Assembly (NCBI GenBank): GCA_944341075.1
Contig: CALVLV010000001.1
Span: forward strand, 110,658-174,657
Direction of reading: 5' to 3'
Source: an uncultured Clostridia bacterium
GTDB taxonomy: Bacteria; Bacillota; Clostridia; Christensenellales; Borkfalkiaceae
DNA: 64,000 nt
Below the pieces are notes generated by a model. It saw only the letters and a program-made list of their open reading frames with translations, searched no databases and was not told where the DNA came from. A program made the translations under genes and the position numbers. Shown in pieces: positions 1-7,767 of the stretch (the stretch's first letter is position 1; each line of letters begins with the position of its first letter).

Positions 1-146
1 AGCACCAGCCTGTAAAGCGGGCCTTTTTTCGGCTGGTTATTTTCGCCCTGCTCCGCGGGGCGCGCCGCGGGCGCATTTCCGCCGGCAACGGCGGCGTCGG
101 GGGCGTTCTTTTCCTCTACCCTGTTTTTTATATCTTCTTCTATCAT
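1..146 (-). CDS. N-terminal fragment of unknown protein (cut by left edge)
   Basis: The minus strand opens with ATG at 146 and stays open to the window edge, giving the first 48 residues (MIEEDIKNRVEEKN...). A GGAG lies about 10 bases upstream of the ATG and a good promoter sits at 188-216, so this is a real gene. The visible part is acidic, then rich in Ala, Pro and Gly, then basic (QPKKGPLYRLVL), which looks like a flexible cytoplasmic tail ahead of a structured or membrane part. The family cannot be recognised from this fragment. Confidence 0.6.
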   Translation of the reverse strand, partial: MIEEDIKNRVEEKNAPDAAVAGGNAPAARPAEQGENNQPKKGPLYRLV

Positions 147-187
147 ATAATAAAAACTCTCCGGCCATAAAGCCCAGAACTAAGTCA

Positions 188-216
188 ATTATAATACTTT
201 TGATAAGGATATGCAA
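188..216 (-). promoter_or_regulatory. SigA-type promoter of the left-edge gene
   Basis: On the minus strand, -35 TTGCAT (211-216), 17-base spacer, -10 TATAAT (188-193). It is divergent from the rplU promoter at 305-333. The 146-455 interval contains these two promoters and the rplU leader and no further gene. Confidence 0.6.
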
Positions 217-304
217 TCAATTGAATGTGAAAAAAATTTAACCGGTATTGCGTAAGCAACGCGCAGGCGGCGGGCGAATTTTTTTGCCGCGCGGCGATTT
301 TTGC

Positions 305-333
305 TTGACTTAATATAAAAGGTATGGTAAATT
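305..333 (+). promoter_or_regulatory. rplU-rpmA promoter and leader
   Basis: TTGACT (305-310), 17-base spacer, TAAATT (328-333). The transcript would carry a leader of about 115 bases before rplU. L21 operons of Bacillota often have a structured autoregulatory leader; this one has short GC-rich complementary pieces, but I could not confirm a match to that RNA family. The ribosome site is AGGAGG at about 437-442, unusually far (13 bases) from the ATG. Confidence 0.55.
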
Positions 334-455
334 ATACTCCGAGCCGCACGGGACGGGCCTTTTTAAAGCGTCTGAAATTTTTAAGCAGACCGCCTGCGCC
401 GCATTAACTGCGCGAAATCCCGGCGAGACTGGACAGAGGAGGCAATTTTTTTATC

Positions 456-785
456 ATGTACGCTATTTTTGAAAACGGCAGCAAACAGTACAGGGTAAGC
501 GAGGGCGACACCGTTAAGCTTGAAAAGCTGAACGCAAACGTGGGCGACACCGTTGAATTCCCCGTAGTGCTGGTTGCAGACGAAAAGGGCATTCAGGTGG
601 GCGCAGAAGTTGAAAACACCAAAGTGACCGCCACCGTGGTATGCCAGGGCAAGGCCAAGAAGATAATCGTCTTCAAGTACAAGGCCAAGAAGAACGAACG
701 CAAAAAGCAGGGCCACAGGCAGCCCTTCACCGAAGTGAAGATAACTGCCATAGGCGGAGCCAAAAAGGCTGCCAAGGCCGAATAA
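456..785 (+). CDS. rplU: 50S ribosomal protein L21
   Basis: A 109-residue protein of the L21 family, which binds 23S rRNA in the large subunit. It shows the hallmarks: [14 protein letters not shown] at the N-terminus, the conserved [11 protein letters not shown] strand and the basic [21 protein letters not shown] segment at about residues 76-96. The C-terminus ends in a short Ala/Lys tail ([10 protein letters not shown]), slightly longer than usual. It is followed after only 18 bases by rpmA; the prp protease gene that usually lies between these two genes in Bacillota is absent here. It is transcribed from the promoter at 305-333. Confidence 0.97.
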   Translation: MYAIFENGSKQYRVSEGDTVKLEKLNANVGDTVEFPVVLVADEKGIQVGAEVENTKVTATVVCQGKAKKIIVFKYKAKKNERKKQGHRQPFTEVKITAIGGAKKAAKAE

Positions 786-803
786 TTACGGGAGGAAGCT
801 AAG

Positions 804-1079
804 ATGTTACTTTTAAATTTATTTGCACATAAAAAAGGTACCGGTTCCTCACACAACGGCAGGGACAGCGAGGCCAAGAGACTGGGCGTTAAGCGTTCCG
901 ACGGGCAGTTCGTGCTTGCGGGCAACATACTTGTAAGGCAGCGCGGCACCAAGTTCCGCCCCGGCAACAACGTGGGCATAGGCAAGGACGACACGCTGTT
1001 CGCCCTTATAGACGGCACCGTTAAATTTGAAAGGGTCGGCAAAGACGGCAAGCAGGTTTCCGTTTACGCCGCAGAATGA
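804..1079 (+). CDS. rpmA: 50S ribosomal protein L27 with N-terminal leader
   Basis: A 91-residue L27, the ribosomal protein whose N-terminal tail reaches the peptidyl-transferase centre. The body is typical ([34 protein letters not shown]). The first eight residues, MLLLNLFA, precede the mature HKKGTGSS start and match the leader that Bacillota remove with the cysteine protease Prp. The usual leader ends LQFFA; here it reads LNLFA, two residues shorter. The Shine-Dalgarno GGGAGGAAG fits ATG 804. No prp lies next to it, so cleavage would need a protease encoded elsewhere. The gene ends in a clear terminator. Confidence 0.97.
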   Translation: MLLLNLFAHKKGTGSSHNGRDSEAKRLGVKRSDGQFVLAGNILVRQRGTKFRPGNNVGIGKDDTLFALIDGTVKFERVGKDGKQVSVYAAE

Positions 1080-1121
1080 CCCGTGCTGTGCGCGCACTTT
1101 GCGCACGCCAATTTAAAACAG

Positions 1122-1153
1122 GCGGCGGACAATTTTGTCCGCCGTATTTTTTT
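1122..1153 (+). terminator. Rho-independent terminator after rpmA
   Basis: Perfect stem GGCGGAC (1124-1130) with GTCCGCC (1137-1143), extended by flanking pairs, loop AATTTT, followed by a T tract (1147-1153). It ends the rplU-rpmA transcript. Confidence 0.85.
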
Positions 1154-1240
1154 AGCCGCGGAGCTATATAAATTGCCCCGCCACACAAACTGCTGCCGCT
1201 GCCGCCGCGCGGCAGCCATAACACCTAAAGGAACATTGAT

Positions 1241-1729
1241 ATGGTAAGAGTTTTTCCGCTGAACGATAAATATGCCGAAACGTTCGGCAAGATGTTTGCC
1301 GACTATTACGACGAGCTTGGCTGCGACGAAAACGCCGAGCACCTTGTAAAGGAGTACGTTTTGCCCGACCTGCTGGCGGGGCTGCTGCGCGTTGACCTTA
1401 TAGAGGAGGACGGCGCGGTGTGCGGCTTTTGCATATATCAGACGGACGAGCCCGGCAACGACTGGAACTTTAAAGACGGCTGGGGCGACATACGCGAGAT
1501 ATATATTACAATGAACAGGCGGCGCAGGGGGCTGGGCAGGTTTTTGTTATACACTGCCGAAATGCGGCTGAAAGAGGTGGGCACAGAGAACATATACGCC
1601 CTGCCAGACGCCGACGCGGCGGACTTTTTTGCCGCCTGCGGATACGAGCTGACGGACGAGGAGTGCGCCGAGCTTGATTGCAACGTATTTGTAAAGTCGG
1701 CAAAGAATTGCTGCTGCTCAGAAAAATGA
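1241..1729 (+). CDS. GNAT-family N-acetyltransferase
   Basis: A 162-residue cytoplasmic protein with the GNAT fold. Motif A, which binds the pyrophosphate of acetyl-CoA, is seen at about residues 95-102 as RRRRGLGRFLL, matching the R/Q-x-x-G-x-G/A signature; the preceding strand IREIYI and the later FFAACGYEL segment are the expected neighbours. The acceptor substrate is not predictable. The C-terminus carries a Cys cluster (KNCCCSEK) which is unusual and could bind metal or be simple tail. An AAAGGAA site precedes the ATG. It stands alone between the rpmA terminator and a converging regulator gene. Confidence 0.85.
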   Translation: MVRVFPLNDKYAETFGKMFADYYDELGCDENAEHLVKEYVLPDLLAGLLRVDLIEEDGAVCGFCIYQTDEPGNDWNFKDGWGDIREIYITMNRRRRGLGRFLLYTAEMRLKEVGTENIYALPDADAADFFAACGYELTDEECAELDCNVFVKSAKNCCCSEK

Positions 1730-1815
1730 GTAAAAAACGGGGGAGTGGAATGTGATCCGCTCCCCCGCGCCATATATTTAACAATTAGTAAAACTACCTT
1801 TTAACAAAACCGCCT

Positions 1816-2022
1816 TTATGCCCGCCTGCCTATAAGTTCATCTACCGTGACGTCGAAAAAATCTGCTATACGCCACAGGTCGGCGATGTCAGGTTCCACC
1901 TTTCCGCTCTCCCAGTAAGAGACCTTGCGCTGCGTAGTGCCCAGCCCTTGGGCAAGGGCGCCCTGAGTGAGATTTGCCCCTGAGCGCAGTGCCTTTAAGT
2001 TTTGCGAAAACCTGACTTCCAT
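1816..2022 (-). CDS. small XRE-family transcriptional regulator
   Basis: A 68-residue protein that is little more than one lambda-repressor-type helix-turn-helix: FSQNLKALRSGANLTQGALAQGLGTTQRKVSYWESGKVEPDIADLWRIADFF, ending VTVDELIG. I chose ATG 2022, the usual distance from the first helix; an upstream in-frame TTG at 2040 would add six residues, and neither has a strong ribosome site. The gene faces away from a near-consensus promoter (2057-2085) whose spacer holds a TAGACA palindrome; a half-site TAGACA also occurs at the gene start (about 2033) and at 2232. Autoregulation through these sites is inferred. Confidence 0.85.
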   Translation of the reverse strand: MEVRFSQNLKALRSGANLTQGALAQGLGTTQRKVSYWESGKVEPDIADLWRIADFFDVTVDELIGRRA

Positions 2023-2056
2023 ACGCAAAATTATAGACAAAATCTTTCTTAAATAG

Positions 2057-2085
2057 TTGACTTAGACAGTTTTTGTCTGTATAAT
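2057..2085 (+). promoter_or_regulatory. strong promoter with palindrome in its spacer
   Basis: TTGACT (2057-2062), exactly 17 bases, TATAAT (2080-2085). The spacer contains the inverted repeat AGACA-GTTTT-TGTCT (2064-2078). A protein bound there would block RNA polymerase, so this reads as a repressor-controlled promoter, most simply controlled by the adjacent XRE protein. Confidence 0.75.
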
Positions 2086-2091
2086 ACATAT

Positions 2092-2190
2092 GACAACCTT
2101 TGGTACGGCTGTTTCAGTTTACAGCCTTCAAAAAAATTGTTTGTCAGATCATAGCCGCGCGCGCAGACCACTGCGCGCGCGGCTATTATT
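2092..2190 (+). ncRNA. candidate small RNA or structured leader
   Basis: The promoter at 2057-2085 should start RNA near 2092. The next 100 bases hold two hairpins: GGCTGT/ACAGCC (about 2107-2126) and a perfect 16-bp stem, ATAGCCGCGCGCGCAG (2151-2166) with its complement (2171-2186) around an ACCA loop. No ribosome site is present. The RNA could stop here as a ~95-nt small RNA, although only a weak T stretch (TATTATT) follows, or continue as a 170-base leader of the AraC gene. Confidence 0.35.
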
Positions 2191-2260
2191 GCAGAATATT
2201 ACACCATATGCCAAAAATTTGCCCACCGATATAGACAAAACGGAACATATATGGTAAAAT

Positions 2261-3001
2261 ATGGATATGAACAACATAGTTTACGCAGGCAGGGACGGCG
2301 CGCGCGCCGAAGAGCTTGCCGCAACAAAAAAATACTGGCAATTTATAAGGTGCGCCGCGCGCGGCGAGCTTAAAACGGCAAAACACCGCGAAAATTATGC
2401 GCGCGGGGACATACTTATAATACCCCCGCTGTGCGACTTTGAAAGGAGCGCCGCGGGCATTGGCGAGAGCTACATATTTATGGACGGCACGGCCCTGCCG
2501 TTCAGACAGCCCGCTGCCGTGCCCGACGAACAGGGCGGCGGCATTGCCCATGCGTTTGCGCAGGCAGAGCGGTATTACGCCATGCAGAGCCTGAAGGCGG
2601 CGGCGGTGCTCGGCTGCCTGGGCGACCTTATTATAAACTACATTGTGATGCAGACCGAGCGCAGCGCCTATTCACCGCCCGTGAAGCTGGTGCGCGCCGA
2701 CATAGACGCCAACGTGAGCAACCCCGCCTATGCGCTGGACGGCTTTTTGCGGGCGCTGCCGCTGAACGGCGACTATGTACGCAAACTTTTTAAAAAGGAG
2801 ACGGGCGTTACCCCGCACGACTACCTTTTGGGCGAGCGCATGAAGCTGGCGGCAAGGCTGATAGTCAGCGGCATGAGCAACCAGTACAGCAGGTATTCCG
2901 TGGGGCAGATAGCCGAGATGTGCGGGTTTGCCGACCCGCTGTACTTTTCGCGCGTGTTCAAAAAATACTACGGCTGCGCGCCCAGCGAATACGGCAGATA
3001 A
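2261..3001 (+). CDS. AraC-family transcriptional regulator
   Basis: A 246-residue regulator. The C-terminal third carries two AraC helix-turn-helix units: VRKLFKKETGVTPHDYLLGERMKLAARLI, then VGQIAEMCGFADPLYFSRVFKKYYGCAPSEY, the classic family signature. The N-terminal half is a divergent effector domain (RGDILIIPPL resembles a cupin strand) likely to sense a sugar. No convincing Shine-Dalgarno precedes ATG 2261; ATG 2267 is an alternative. It lies beside, and converges on, the pectin operon that ends at 3313, so control of pectin use is plausible but not shown. Confidence 0.88.
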   Translation: MDMNNIVYAGRDGARAEELAATKKYWQFIRCAARGELKTAKHRENYARGDILIIPPLCDFERSAAGIGESYIFMDGTALPFRQPAAVPDEQGGGIAHAFAQAERYYAMQSLKAAAVLGCLGDLIINYIVMQTERSAYSPPVKLVRADIDANVSNPAYALDGFLRALPLNGDYVRKLFKKETGVTPHDYLLGERMKLAARLIVSGMSNQYSRYSVGQIAEMCGFADPLYFSRVFKKYYGCAPSEYGR

Positions 3002-3005
3002 ATTG

Positions 3006-3084
3006 ACCCATATATATGCCGCGACTGTTAAAATTCACCCGCATATATGCCGTTGCTGTTAAAATTCACCCGCATATATGGCAT
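3006..3084. repeat. 31-bp tandem repeat, 2.5 copies
   Basis: Directly after the AraC stop codon, units start at 3006, 3037 and 3068 (partial). Each begins ACCC(G)CATATATGCCG and ends CTGTTAAAATTC. The CATATATG core resembles the CACATATGC motif scattered through other spacers of the window. The rest of the spacer up to the terminator at 3252 shows nothing else. Confidence 0.85.
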
Positions 3085-3251
3085 ATTTATTTTTGCTTAC
3101 TAATTGTAAAAACATGCAGGCAGCGCCATGCAGACGTAAATAAATTGCAGCTAACTGCACACAGATACATTTTACCATGTTTTATATGCATAATTTATGC
3201 AAAAATTCAAAGTTAAATGTGCGATATATGAGATGACGGCGGAGTAAAGCA

Positions 3252-3280
3252 AAGCCGCCGCGGCTGCACCGCGGCGGCTT
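3252..3280. terminator. hairpin between converging genes
   Basis: Perfect 12-bp stem AAGCCGCCGCGG (3252-3263) / CCGCGGCGGCTT (3269-3280) with loop CTGCA, followed on the plus strand by ATGCTTTTTA. It can serve the AraC gene and the converging GH105 gene. Confidence 0.75.
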
Positions 3281-3312
3281 ATGCTTTTTAAAAAAGGAGT
3301 ATATAGGTGAAC

Positions 3313-4473
3313 TTATTGCGCAGAGCCGGATCTGAGCTGCAAAAGTTCGGTATATGCCATAACGAACGGGCCAGTGCCCTTTGCGTCGTTTTCCACGACC
3401 GGTTCAGAGATATAATATTCAAAACTGCCGTCGCGGCGGCGGTTGCTTTCGGGGCCGAGCCCCGCCATGAGGCAGATGCCGCCCAGGTTGAGCTTTCCGT
3501 CGCGTTCGGTGAGGTATTTTTTGCAGATGCCGTTGAACACCCGTTCGCCCACGGCGGCAAAGAGGCCGTCCACTATGCCCAGGCGCGCGCCCTTCATCAT
3601 GGCGTAAGCTATCATGGCGCTGCCCGAAGTTTCAAGGTAGTTGCCCTGCCTGCCGCCCTGATCTACGACCTGCCAGAACATGCCGCCATCGCCGTCTATA
3701 TACTGCTCCAGCCCCTCTATGGTGTCGCTAAATATTTCCACAAGTTCGGCCTTCAGGTCTTCGTGCCCGTCAAAATAGCCGATCACGTCCACAAGGCCCA
3801 CGGTATACCAGCCGACGGCGCGCAGCCAGAAGCTTTTGGAAAGGCCCGTGGCCTTATCCGCCCAAAAGGCGCGCTTAGAGCAGTCCCAGCCGTGGTAATA
3901 CAGGCGCTTTTGCCTGTCATACATGTATTTATACACGTTTTTGAACTGCGAAACTATGTCGGCATAGTTTTTGCAGCCGTTGAACTCAGTTTCGTAGCGG
4001 GTGTAGAACACCTGCGCCATGTACAGCCCGTCCAGCCAAACCTGGTCGGGGTAGATAAGCTTGTGCCAAAAGTTGCCCGTTACGGTGCGCGGCTGCTTTT
4101 GCAACTGACTGTACAGAAGGTCTGCCGCCCTTTTATACTTTTGTTTGCCCGTTTCGCGGTACAAATCGAAGAGTATGCGGCCCTCGTTTATGTTGTCAAC
4201 ATTGTAAGTTTCAAGCTCGTAGCCGCGTATTCCGCCGTCCTCAAAAACGTAGTAGTCGACGAACCTGTCTATAAAGTCGAGGTACTTTCTGTCGCCCGTG
4301 ATGCCGTACATGGAGTAGAGCGACGTCATCATGCAGCCGTCTATATAGTTCCAGCCGGGCGCCTTGCCGTGGCGGATGTTCTCTATGTTCCACACGGGCG
4401 CCTCGGGCACGGTGTCGGCTATAAGTCGGTCTATATACCTGTCTATAAGCGAATAGTCCATCGGGTGCCTCAC
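3313..4473 (-). CDS. GH105 unsaturated rhamnogalacturonyl hydrolase (YteR/RhiN-like)
   Basis: A 386-residue (alpha/alpha)6-barrel hydrolase that removes the unsaturated galacturonic acid left at the non-reducing end of pectin oligomers by lyases. The family signature YPDQVWLDGLYMAQ is at about residues 141-154, with Asp148 in WLDG at the place of the catalytic acid; YELETYNVDNINEGR, YYHGWD and SKSFWLRAVGWYTVGLVDV are further conserved blocks. There is no signal peptide, so the substrate must be imported. Its ATG overlaps the stop of the upstream GH28 gene by four bases, indicating translational coupling. It is the last gene of the operon, ending at the 3252-3280 hairpin. Confidence 0.93.
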   Translation of the reverse strand: MRHPMDYSLIDRYIDRLIADTVPEAPVWNIENIRHGKAPGWNYIDGCMMTSLYSMYGITGDRKYLDFIDRFVDYYVFEDGGIRGYELETYNVDNINEGRILFDLYRETGKQKYKRAADLLYSQLQKQPRTVTGNFWHKLIYPDQVWLDGLYMAQVFYTRYETEFNGCKNYADIVSQFKNVYKYMYDRQKRLYYHGWDCSKRAFWADKATGLSKSFWLRAVGWYTVGLVDVIGYFDGHEDLKAELVEIFSDTIEGLEQYIDGDGGMFWQVVDQGGRQGNYLETSGSAMIAYAMMKGARLGIVDGLFAAVGERVFNGICKKYLTERDGKLNLGGICLMAGLGPESNRRRDGSFEYYISEPVVENDAKGTGPFVMAYTELLQLRSGSAQ

Positions 4474-6011
4474 TCTATTATAAGTTCGCCGCAGTTCTTT
4501 TCTATTATGTGGTCGCCCTCAACGCCGTCGAAGGTGACGTTTTTAAGCACTACCCTGTTCACGTTGTCTATATATATACCCTCCCTGCAGTATTCGCGCA
4601 CGAACTCCAGCATGGCGGGCTTGAAGGGCTTGGCGTCCTTTTTGAAGCAAAAGCGCACGTTTTCAAGCGTGATCTCCTCTATGGGCTGTTCCACAAGCCC
4701 GTCGAAGTAGGCACACATGCACTCGCAGTCCACGCACTCTATGTCCCTGAAGTGGAACCTGCCCATGTAGGGCGTGCCGTCGTCTACGGGGCGGGGCTTG
4801 CGCGACCACACGAATTCGGTGTGCCCGTCGGGGTCGCAGAAGTAGTACATGTTTATAACGAGCGGCGTTATTACGTTTTCCATGCGGATATTTTCAAACA
4901 GCACGCCGTCTATAACGGCATACTTGCCCCTGCCGCGGCGCGTTTTTATGCGCAGGCCCCTGTCTGTATGCCTGAACAGGCACTGCTTTACCGTAAGGTT
5001 CTTCACCCCGCCCGACATTTCGCTGCCCAGCACTATGGCGCCGTGGCCGTCGCAGAACAGGTCGTTGCGCAGTGTGTGGCGGTTGGCGGGCGTTTTATAC
5101 TTCATGCCCATGTACATCTTGCCCGACTTTATGGCCACGCAGTCGTCGCCGACCGAGAACGAGCAGCCTATTATATCTACCCTGTCGCAGCTTTCGGGGT
5201 CGAGCCCGTCGGTGTTGGGGCCTGTGTAGGGGTTGCGCACCTTTATATCGTAGAAGCCGAGGTTCTTTGAAAAGAAGGGGTGAAGGTTCCACGCCGCCGA
5301 ATTTTTGCACGTTACGCCGTGGAACACAACGTTTTCGCACCTGTTAAGAAAGACAAGGCGGGGGCGGGCAACCTTTCTGCCCTTGGGCGTCGCCCACCAC
5401 GTGGACTTATCGGCATTGCCGTCTATTGTGCCCTCGCCCACTATGTTTATGTTATGCTGTCCGCGCGCGGAGATATATGACTGGTGGCAGTCGAAGGGGT
5501 CGCCCTCCCAGCTGGCGAGCACCTCCTCAGACCCGTCTTCATGGTATATTCGGGCGGGAACGAAGGGGTAGTCCTCCTCCCTTGTGCTGCCCAGCAGCGT
5601 GGCGCCACTTTCAAGCTCTAAGGTAATATCGCTCTTTAAAACGATGGGGCGGGTGAGGTATGTGCCCTTGGGAAGGAGCACCCTGCCGCCCGCGGGGCAG
5701 CTGTCTATGGCCATCTGCACAAAATAGGTGTCGTCAGCCTTTCCGTCGCCCTTTGCGCCAAGTTCGCGCACGTTTATCACGGCCGTTTCCGCCCGGGTTT
5801 TAAAGCGGACGGTGCACTCGTCGCAGGATACGGTGACTGCATACTCCGTGCCCGGCTGAAGGCCGAACAGAGAGAACACGTTGGTATCGGCCTCTCCCGC
5901 CTTTACGCCGTTTAAAAATATTTTATAGCCGCCGCCGGGGTGGCTGTACGGATTGGAATTATCAAATTCAAAGCAGGCGCTTGTTGAAGACGCGAACAAC
6001 TTTTTGAACAT
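4470..6011 (-). CDS. GH28 polygalacturonase-family glycoside hydrolase, cytoplasmic
   Basis: A 513-residue right-handed beta-helix pectinase. The four GH28 signatures are in order: NTDG (266-269), GDDC (288-291), GHG (322-324) and RIK (354-356). A fibronectin-III-like or similar beta domain occupies about residues 12-75, before the VRELGAKGDGKADDT start of the helix; this matches exo-acting members. No signal peptide, so it probably trims imported oligogalacturonides. AGGAGAG precedes the ATG. It is coupled to GH105 downstream by an ATGA overlap, and follows a membrane-protein gene after about 65 bases. Confidence 0.94.
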   Translation of the reverse strand: MFKKLFASSTSACFEFDNSNPYSHPGGGYKIFLNGVKAGEADTNVFSLFGLQPGTEYAVTVSCDECTVRFKTRAETAVINVRELGAKGDGKADDTYFVQMAIDSCPAGGRVLLPKGTYLTRPIVLKSDITLELESGATLLGSTREEDYPFVPARIYHEDGSEEVLASWEGDPFDCHQSYISARGQHNINIVGEGTIDGNADKSTWWATPKGRKVARPRLVFLNRCENVVFHGVTCKNSAAWNLHPFFSKNLGFYDIKVRNPYTGPNTDGLDPESCDRVDIIGCSFSVGDDCVAIKSGKMYMGMKYKTPANRHTLRNDLFCDGHGAIVLGSEMSGGVKNLTVKQCLFRHTDRGLRIKTRRGRGKYAVIDGVLFENIRMENVITPLVINMYYFCDPDGHTEFVWSRKPRPVDDGTPYMGRFHFRDIECVDCECMCAYFDGLVEQPIEEITLENVRFCFKKDAKPFKPAMLEFVREYCREGIYIDNVNRVVLKNVTFDGVEGDHIIEKNCGELIIE

Positions 6012-6076
6012 ATTCTCTCCTGAATGAACGCAGGTTTATACAAAACACCCGCACATATGCCGCAAACAACGCGGTT

Positions 6077-6823
6077 TTACGCCGCCGTTTCGGGCGGGGC
6101 GGAGGCACCCGCCTTCTTTTCCCTGGCCCTTTTTACGGCGCGCTTTATTAAAAACACTATAAGATCCTTTACGCCTATGAACGCCATGTCTGCCACAAGG
6201 CAGAACACGCCGAACAGCAGCGGCTCTACGCCGCCGAAGTGCGGGCCGAATATCAGCCCGTACATAAGCCCCACCACATATGTAACCACAAGATAGTAGA
6301 CTATGTTGGCAAAAAACGTCCAGAACTGTTTGAACGGGAAAGGGAACATCATAAAATAGTTGTATTCCTTCCTGTCCGACTCCATCATGCGGAATATGGG
6401 GTTTACGAAGCAGTCGACGAATATGCCCATGATGGCGCCGCACAGCAGGTACAGCTCTATGCTCTGTATCCACGTATACGAACCGTCGTCGGCGGTGAAA
6501 AAGGTGCCCAGACCCATCAGCGCAAAGTAGCACACCGCGCCGAAGAACCAGAACTTTATGAACAGCGCCTTTACCCAGAATGGTATGGCCGAAAACTTAT
6601 CGCGCTTGTAGGGGTCGAACTGCTTTTTGCCCTTTTTGTTGTCCTCGGTGACTTCGCCCGTAACTTCGGCTATGTTCATGGAGGGCAGGCTTTCGGGCGG
6701 GGCGTCCTCTTCCCCCCTGAGCGCGGCGACAAGCTCGTCCATCTCTTTGGTCTTCAGGTCATAAAAGTTTTCTATGGTCGTCTCTTTTTCGGGCGGCCTG
6801 TATTTCTTGTTCTTTTTTGCCAT
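6077..6823 (-). CDS. unknown 4-TM membrane protein of the sugar-uptake operon
   Basis: About 248 residues from ATG 6823 (MAKKNKKYRPP...); the frame stays open 27 codons further upstream but that part looks non-coding, and no clear ribosome site decides. The first 85 residues are charged and cytoplasmic. Hydrophobic segments follow near WVKALFIKFWFFGAVCYFALMGLG, SIELYLLCGAIMGIFVDCF, FFANIVYYLVVTYVVGLMYGLIF and LLFGVFCLVADMAFIGV, then a basic tail. I recognise no family. Position between the transporter genes and GH28 suggests a transport-related role. Confidence 0.75.
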   Translation of the reverse strand: MAKKNKKYRPPEKETTIENFYDLKTKEMDELVAALRGEEDAPPESLPSMNIAEVTGEVTEDNKKGKKQFDPYKRDKFSAIPFWVKALFIKFWFFGAVCYFALMGLGTFFTADDGSYTWIQSIELYLLCGAIMGIFVDCFVNPIFRMMESDRKEYNYFMMFPFPFKQFWTFFANIVYYLVVTYVVGLMYGLIFGPHFGGVEPLLFGVFCLVADMAFIGVKDLIVFLIKRAVKRAREKKAGASAPPETAA

Positions 6824-7018
6824 TGATAACTGTGCGGGCGCAATGCCCGCCGCATGGGCGCCGCTTACAAAGCGCGGCGCGCCGCACAAACCTCCATATT
6901 TCATTCAGAGCACGCGCGCCGTATGTTGCCGCCGTGCGCCTTGCATGTTTTTGCCCGCGCGTGCCGCGGGGCGCCTTTTTTGGCGTCTGTTTAAGGGCGC
7001 TTTTTCAGGGGCGCCTTT

Positions 7019-7057
7019 TTAAAAATAACCGACAAAAAACATTTTTTTTGCCGGTTA
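7019..7057 (-). terminator. hairpin in the operon spacer
   Basis: On the minus strand AATAACCG and CGGTTATT form an 8-bp stem around an A/T-rich loop, with T's after it. It lies between the genes at 7130 and 6823 and could partly end transcription before the hydrolase genes. Confidence 0.55.
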
Positions 7058-7129
7058 TTCTGTGATTAAAGTTGCAAAACCGCTGTGCCGAGGCCGAACC
7101 GATAGCAGCCTGCGGCAGGGCGGAAAGCC

Positions 7130-7759
7130 TCAGTCGGCGTCCTCCAGCTCCAGCGGGCCGCTCATTTCGCTCACGGTGGACTCCACTTCCTTTCTGGTGT
7201 TTATCTTCATAAGGCCCATCTTTATCAGCGGGGTGCATGCAAGCACCGCCGAAGAGAGCGCCACAAGCACTATGTGCGCGAGGAAGATATTTTCGGAAGC
7301 GTAATATTCGGGGGTGAGCGGACGGGTAGCCGCCGCGAACACGTCCTGCAACTCGAGATAGCAGATGATATCCATTGCTATCATCACCGCGGCGAACAGT
7401 CCCACCAGCACAAGCATTACCACGTTGGGCTTTTTGCGCTTGGGGAAGGCCTGCAGGTAGAGCACGAGGATGAGTATAGAGAACAGGAACACCACGAACG
7501 AGCACAGCGCGCTCCACTCTATTACGGGGTTTTCGCGGCCGCCGTACAGCATTTCTGCCACGGTGGAATAGGCTATCATGTACACGAGCGAGGTTATAAC
7601 AAAGAATACCAGCGCAATGTTGCTGGGGCGGCGCTTTAAGTTTACTATCTGCTTGCGCCCCCACTCCTTAAAGCCGGCTTTAAAGTTTGCCATCCTGTTC
7701 TTTTTGCCCTGTTCAGGCGGGGCTTGCTGTTCAACGACCATGTTTTCGTTTTCCGTCAT
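7130..7759 (-). CDS. unknown 4-TM membrane protein next to ABC ATPase
   Basis: A 209-residue protein. After a hydrophilic, basic N-terminus (ending GRKQIVNLKRRPSN) there are four hydrophobic segments: IALVFFVITSLVYMIAYS, SALCSFVVFLFSILILVLYL, VVMLVLVGLFAAVMIAMDII and IFLAHIVLVALSSAVLACTPL. The tail is acidic. It resembles in length and layout the neighbours at 8825 and 9456, although the sequences are not obviously alike. A GGTGAGGTG ribosome site precedes the ATG, and only eight bases separate it from the ATPase gene upstream. No known family recognised. Confidence 0.8.
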   Translation of the reverse strand: MTENENMVVEQQAPPEQGKKNRMANFKAGFKEWGRKQIVNLKRRPSNIALVFFVITSLVYMIAYSTVAEMLYGGRENPVIEWSALCSFVVFLFSILILVLYLQAFPKRKKPNVVMLVLVGLFAAVMIAMDIICYLELQDVFAAATRPLTPEYYASENIFLAHIVLVALSSAVLACTPLIKMGLMKINTRKEVESTVSEMSGPLELEDAD

Positions 7760-7767
7760 ACTTCACC

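Noticed and set aside
334-455. Confirmed L21 leader RNA
   Set aside because: The position is right but I could not match a consensus fold by eye, so it is only mentioned with the promoter.
2090-2260. Possible small coding frame starting ATG 2090 at the promoter's transcription start
   Set aside because: No ribosome site, and it runs through a 16-bp hairpin made of GC repeats; non-coding RNA or leader is a better reading.
3006-3084. CRISPR array
   Set aside because: The three repeats are directly adjacent with no unique spacers; no cas genes in the window. The same applies to 22201-22290.
3307-4710. 467-codon open frame on the plus strand
   Set aside because: It is the reverse complement of the GH105 gene and the end of GH28; the minus-strand proteins have full catalytic motifs, and the plus-strand product has no family features or ribosome site.
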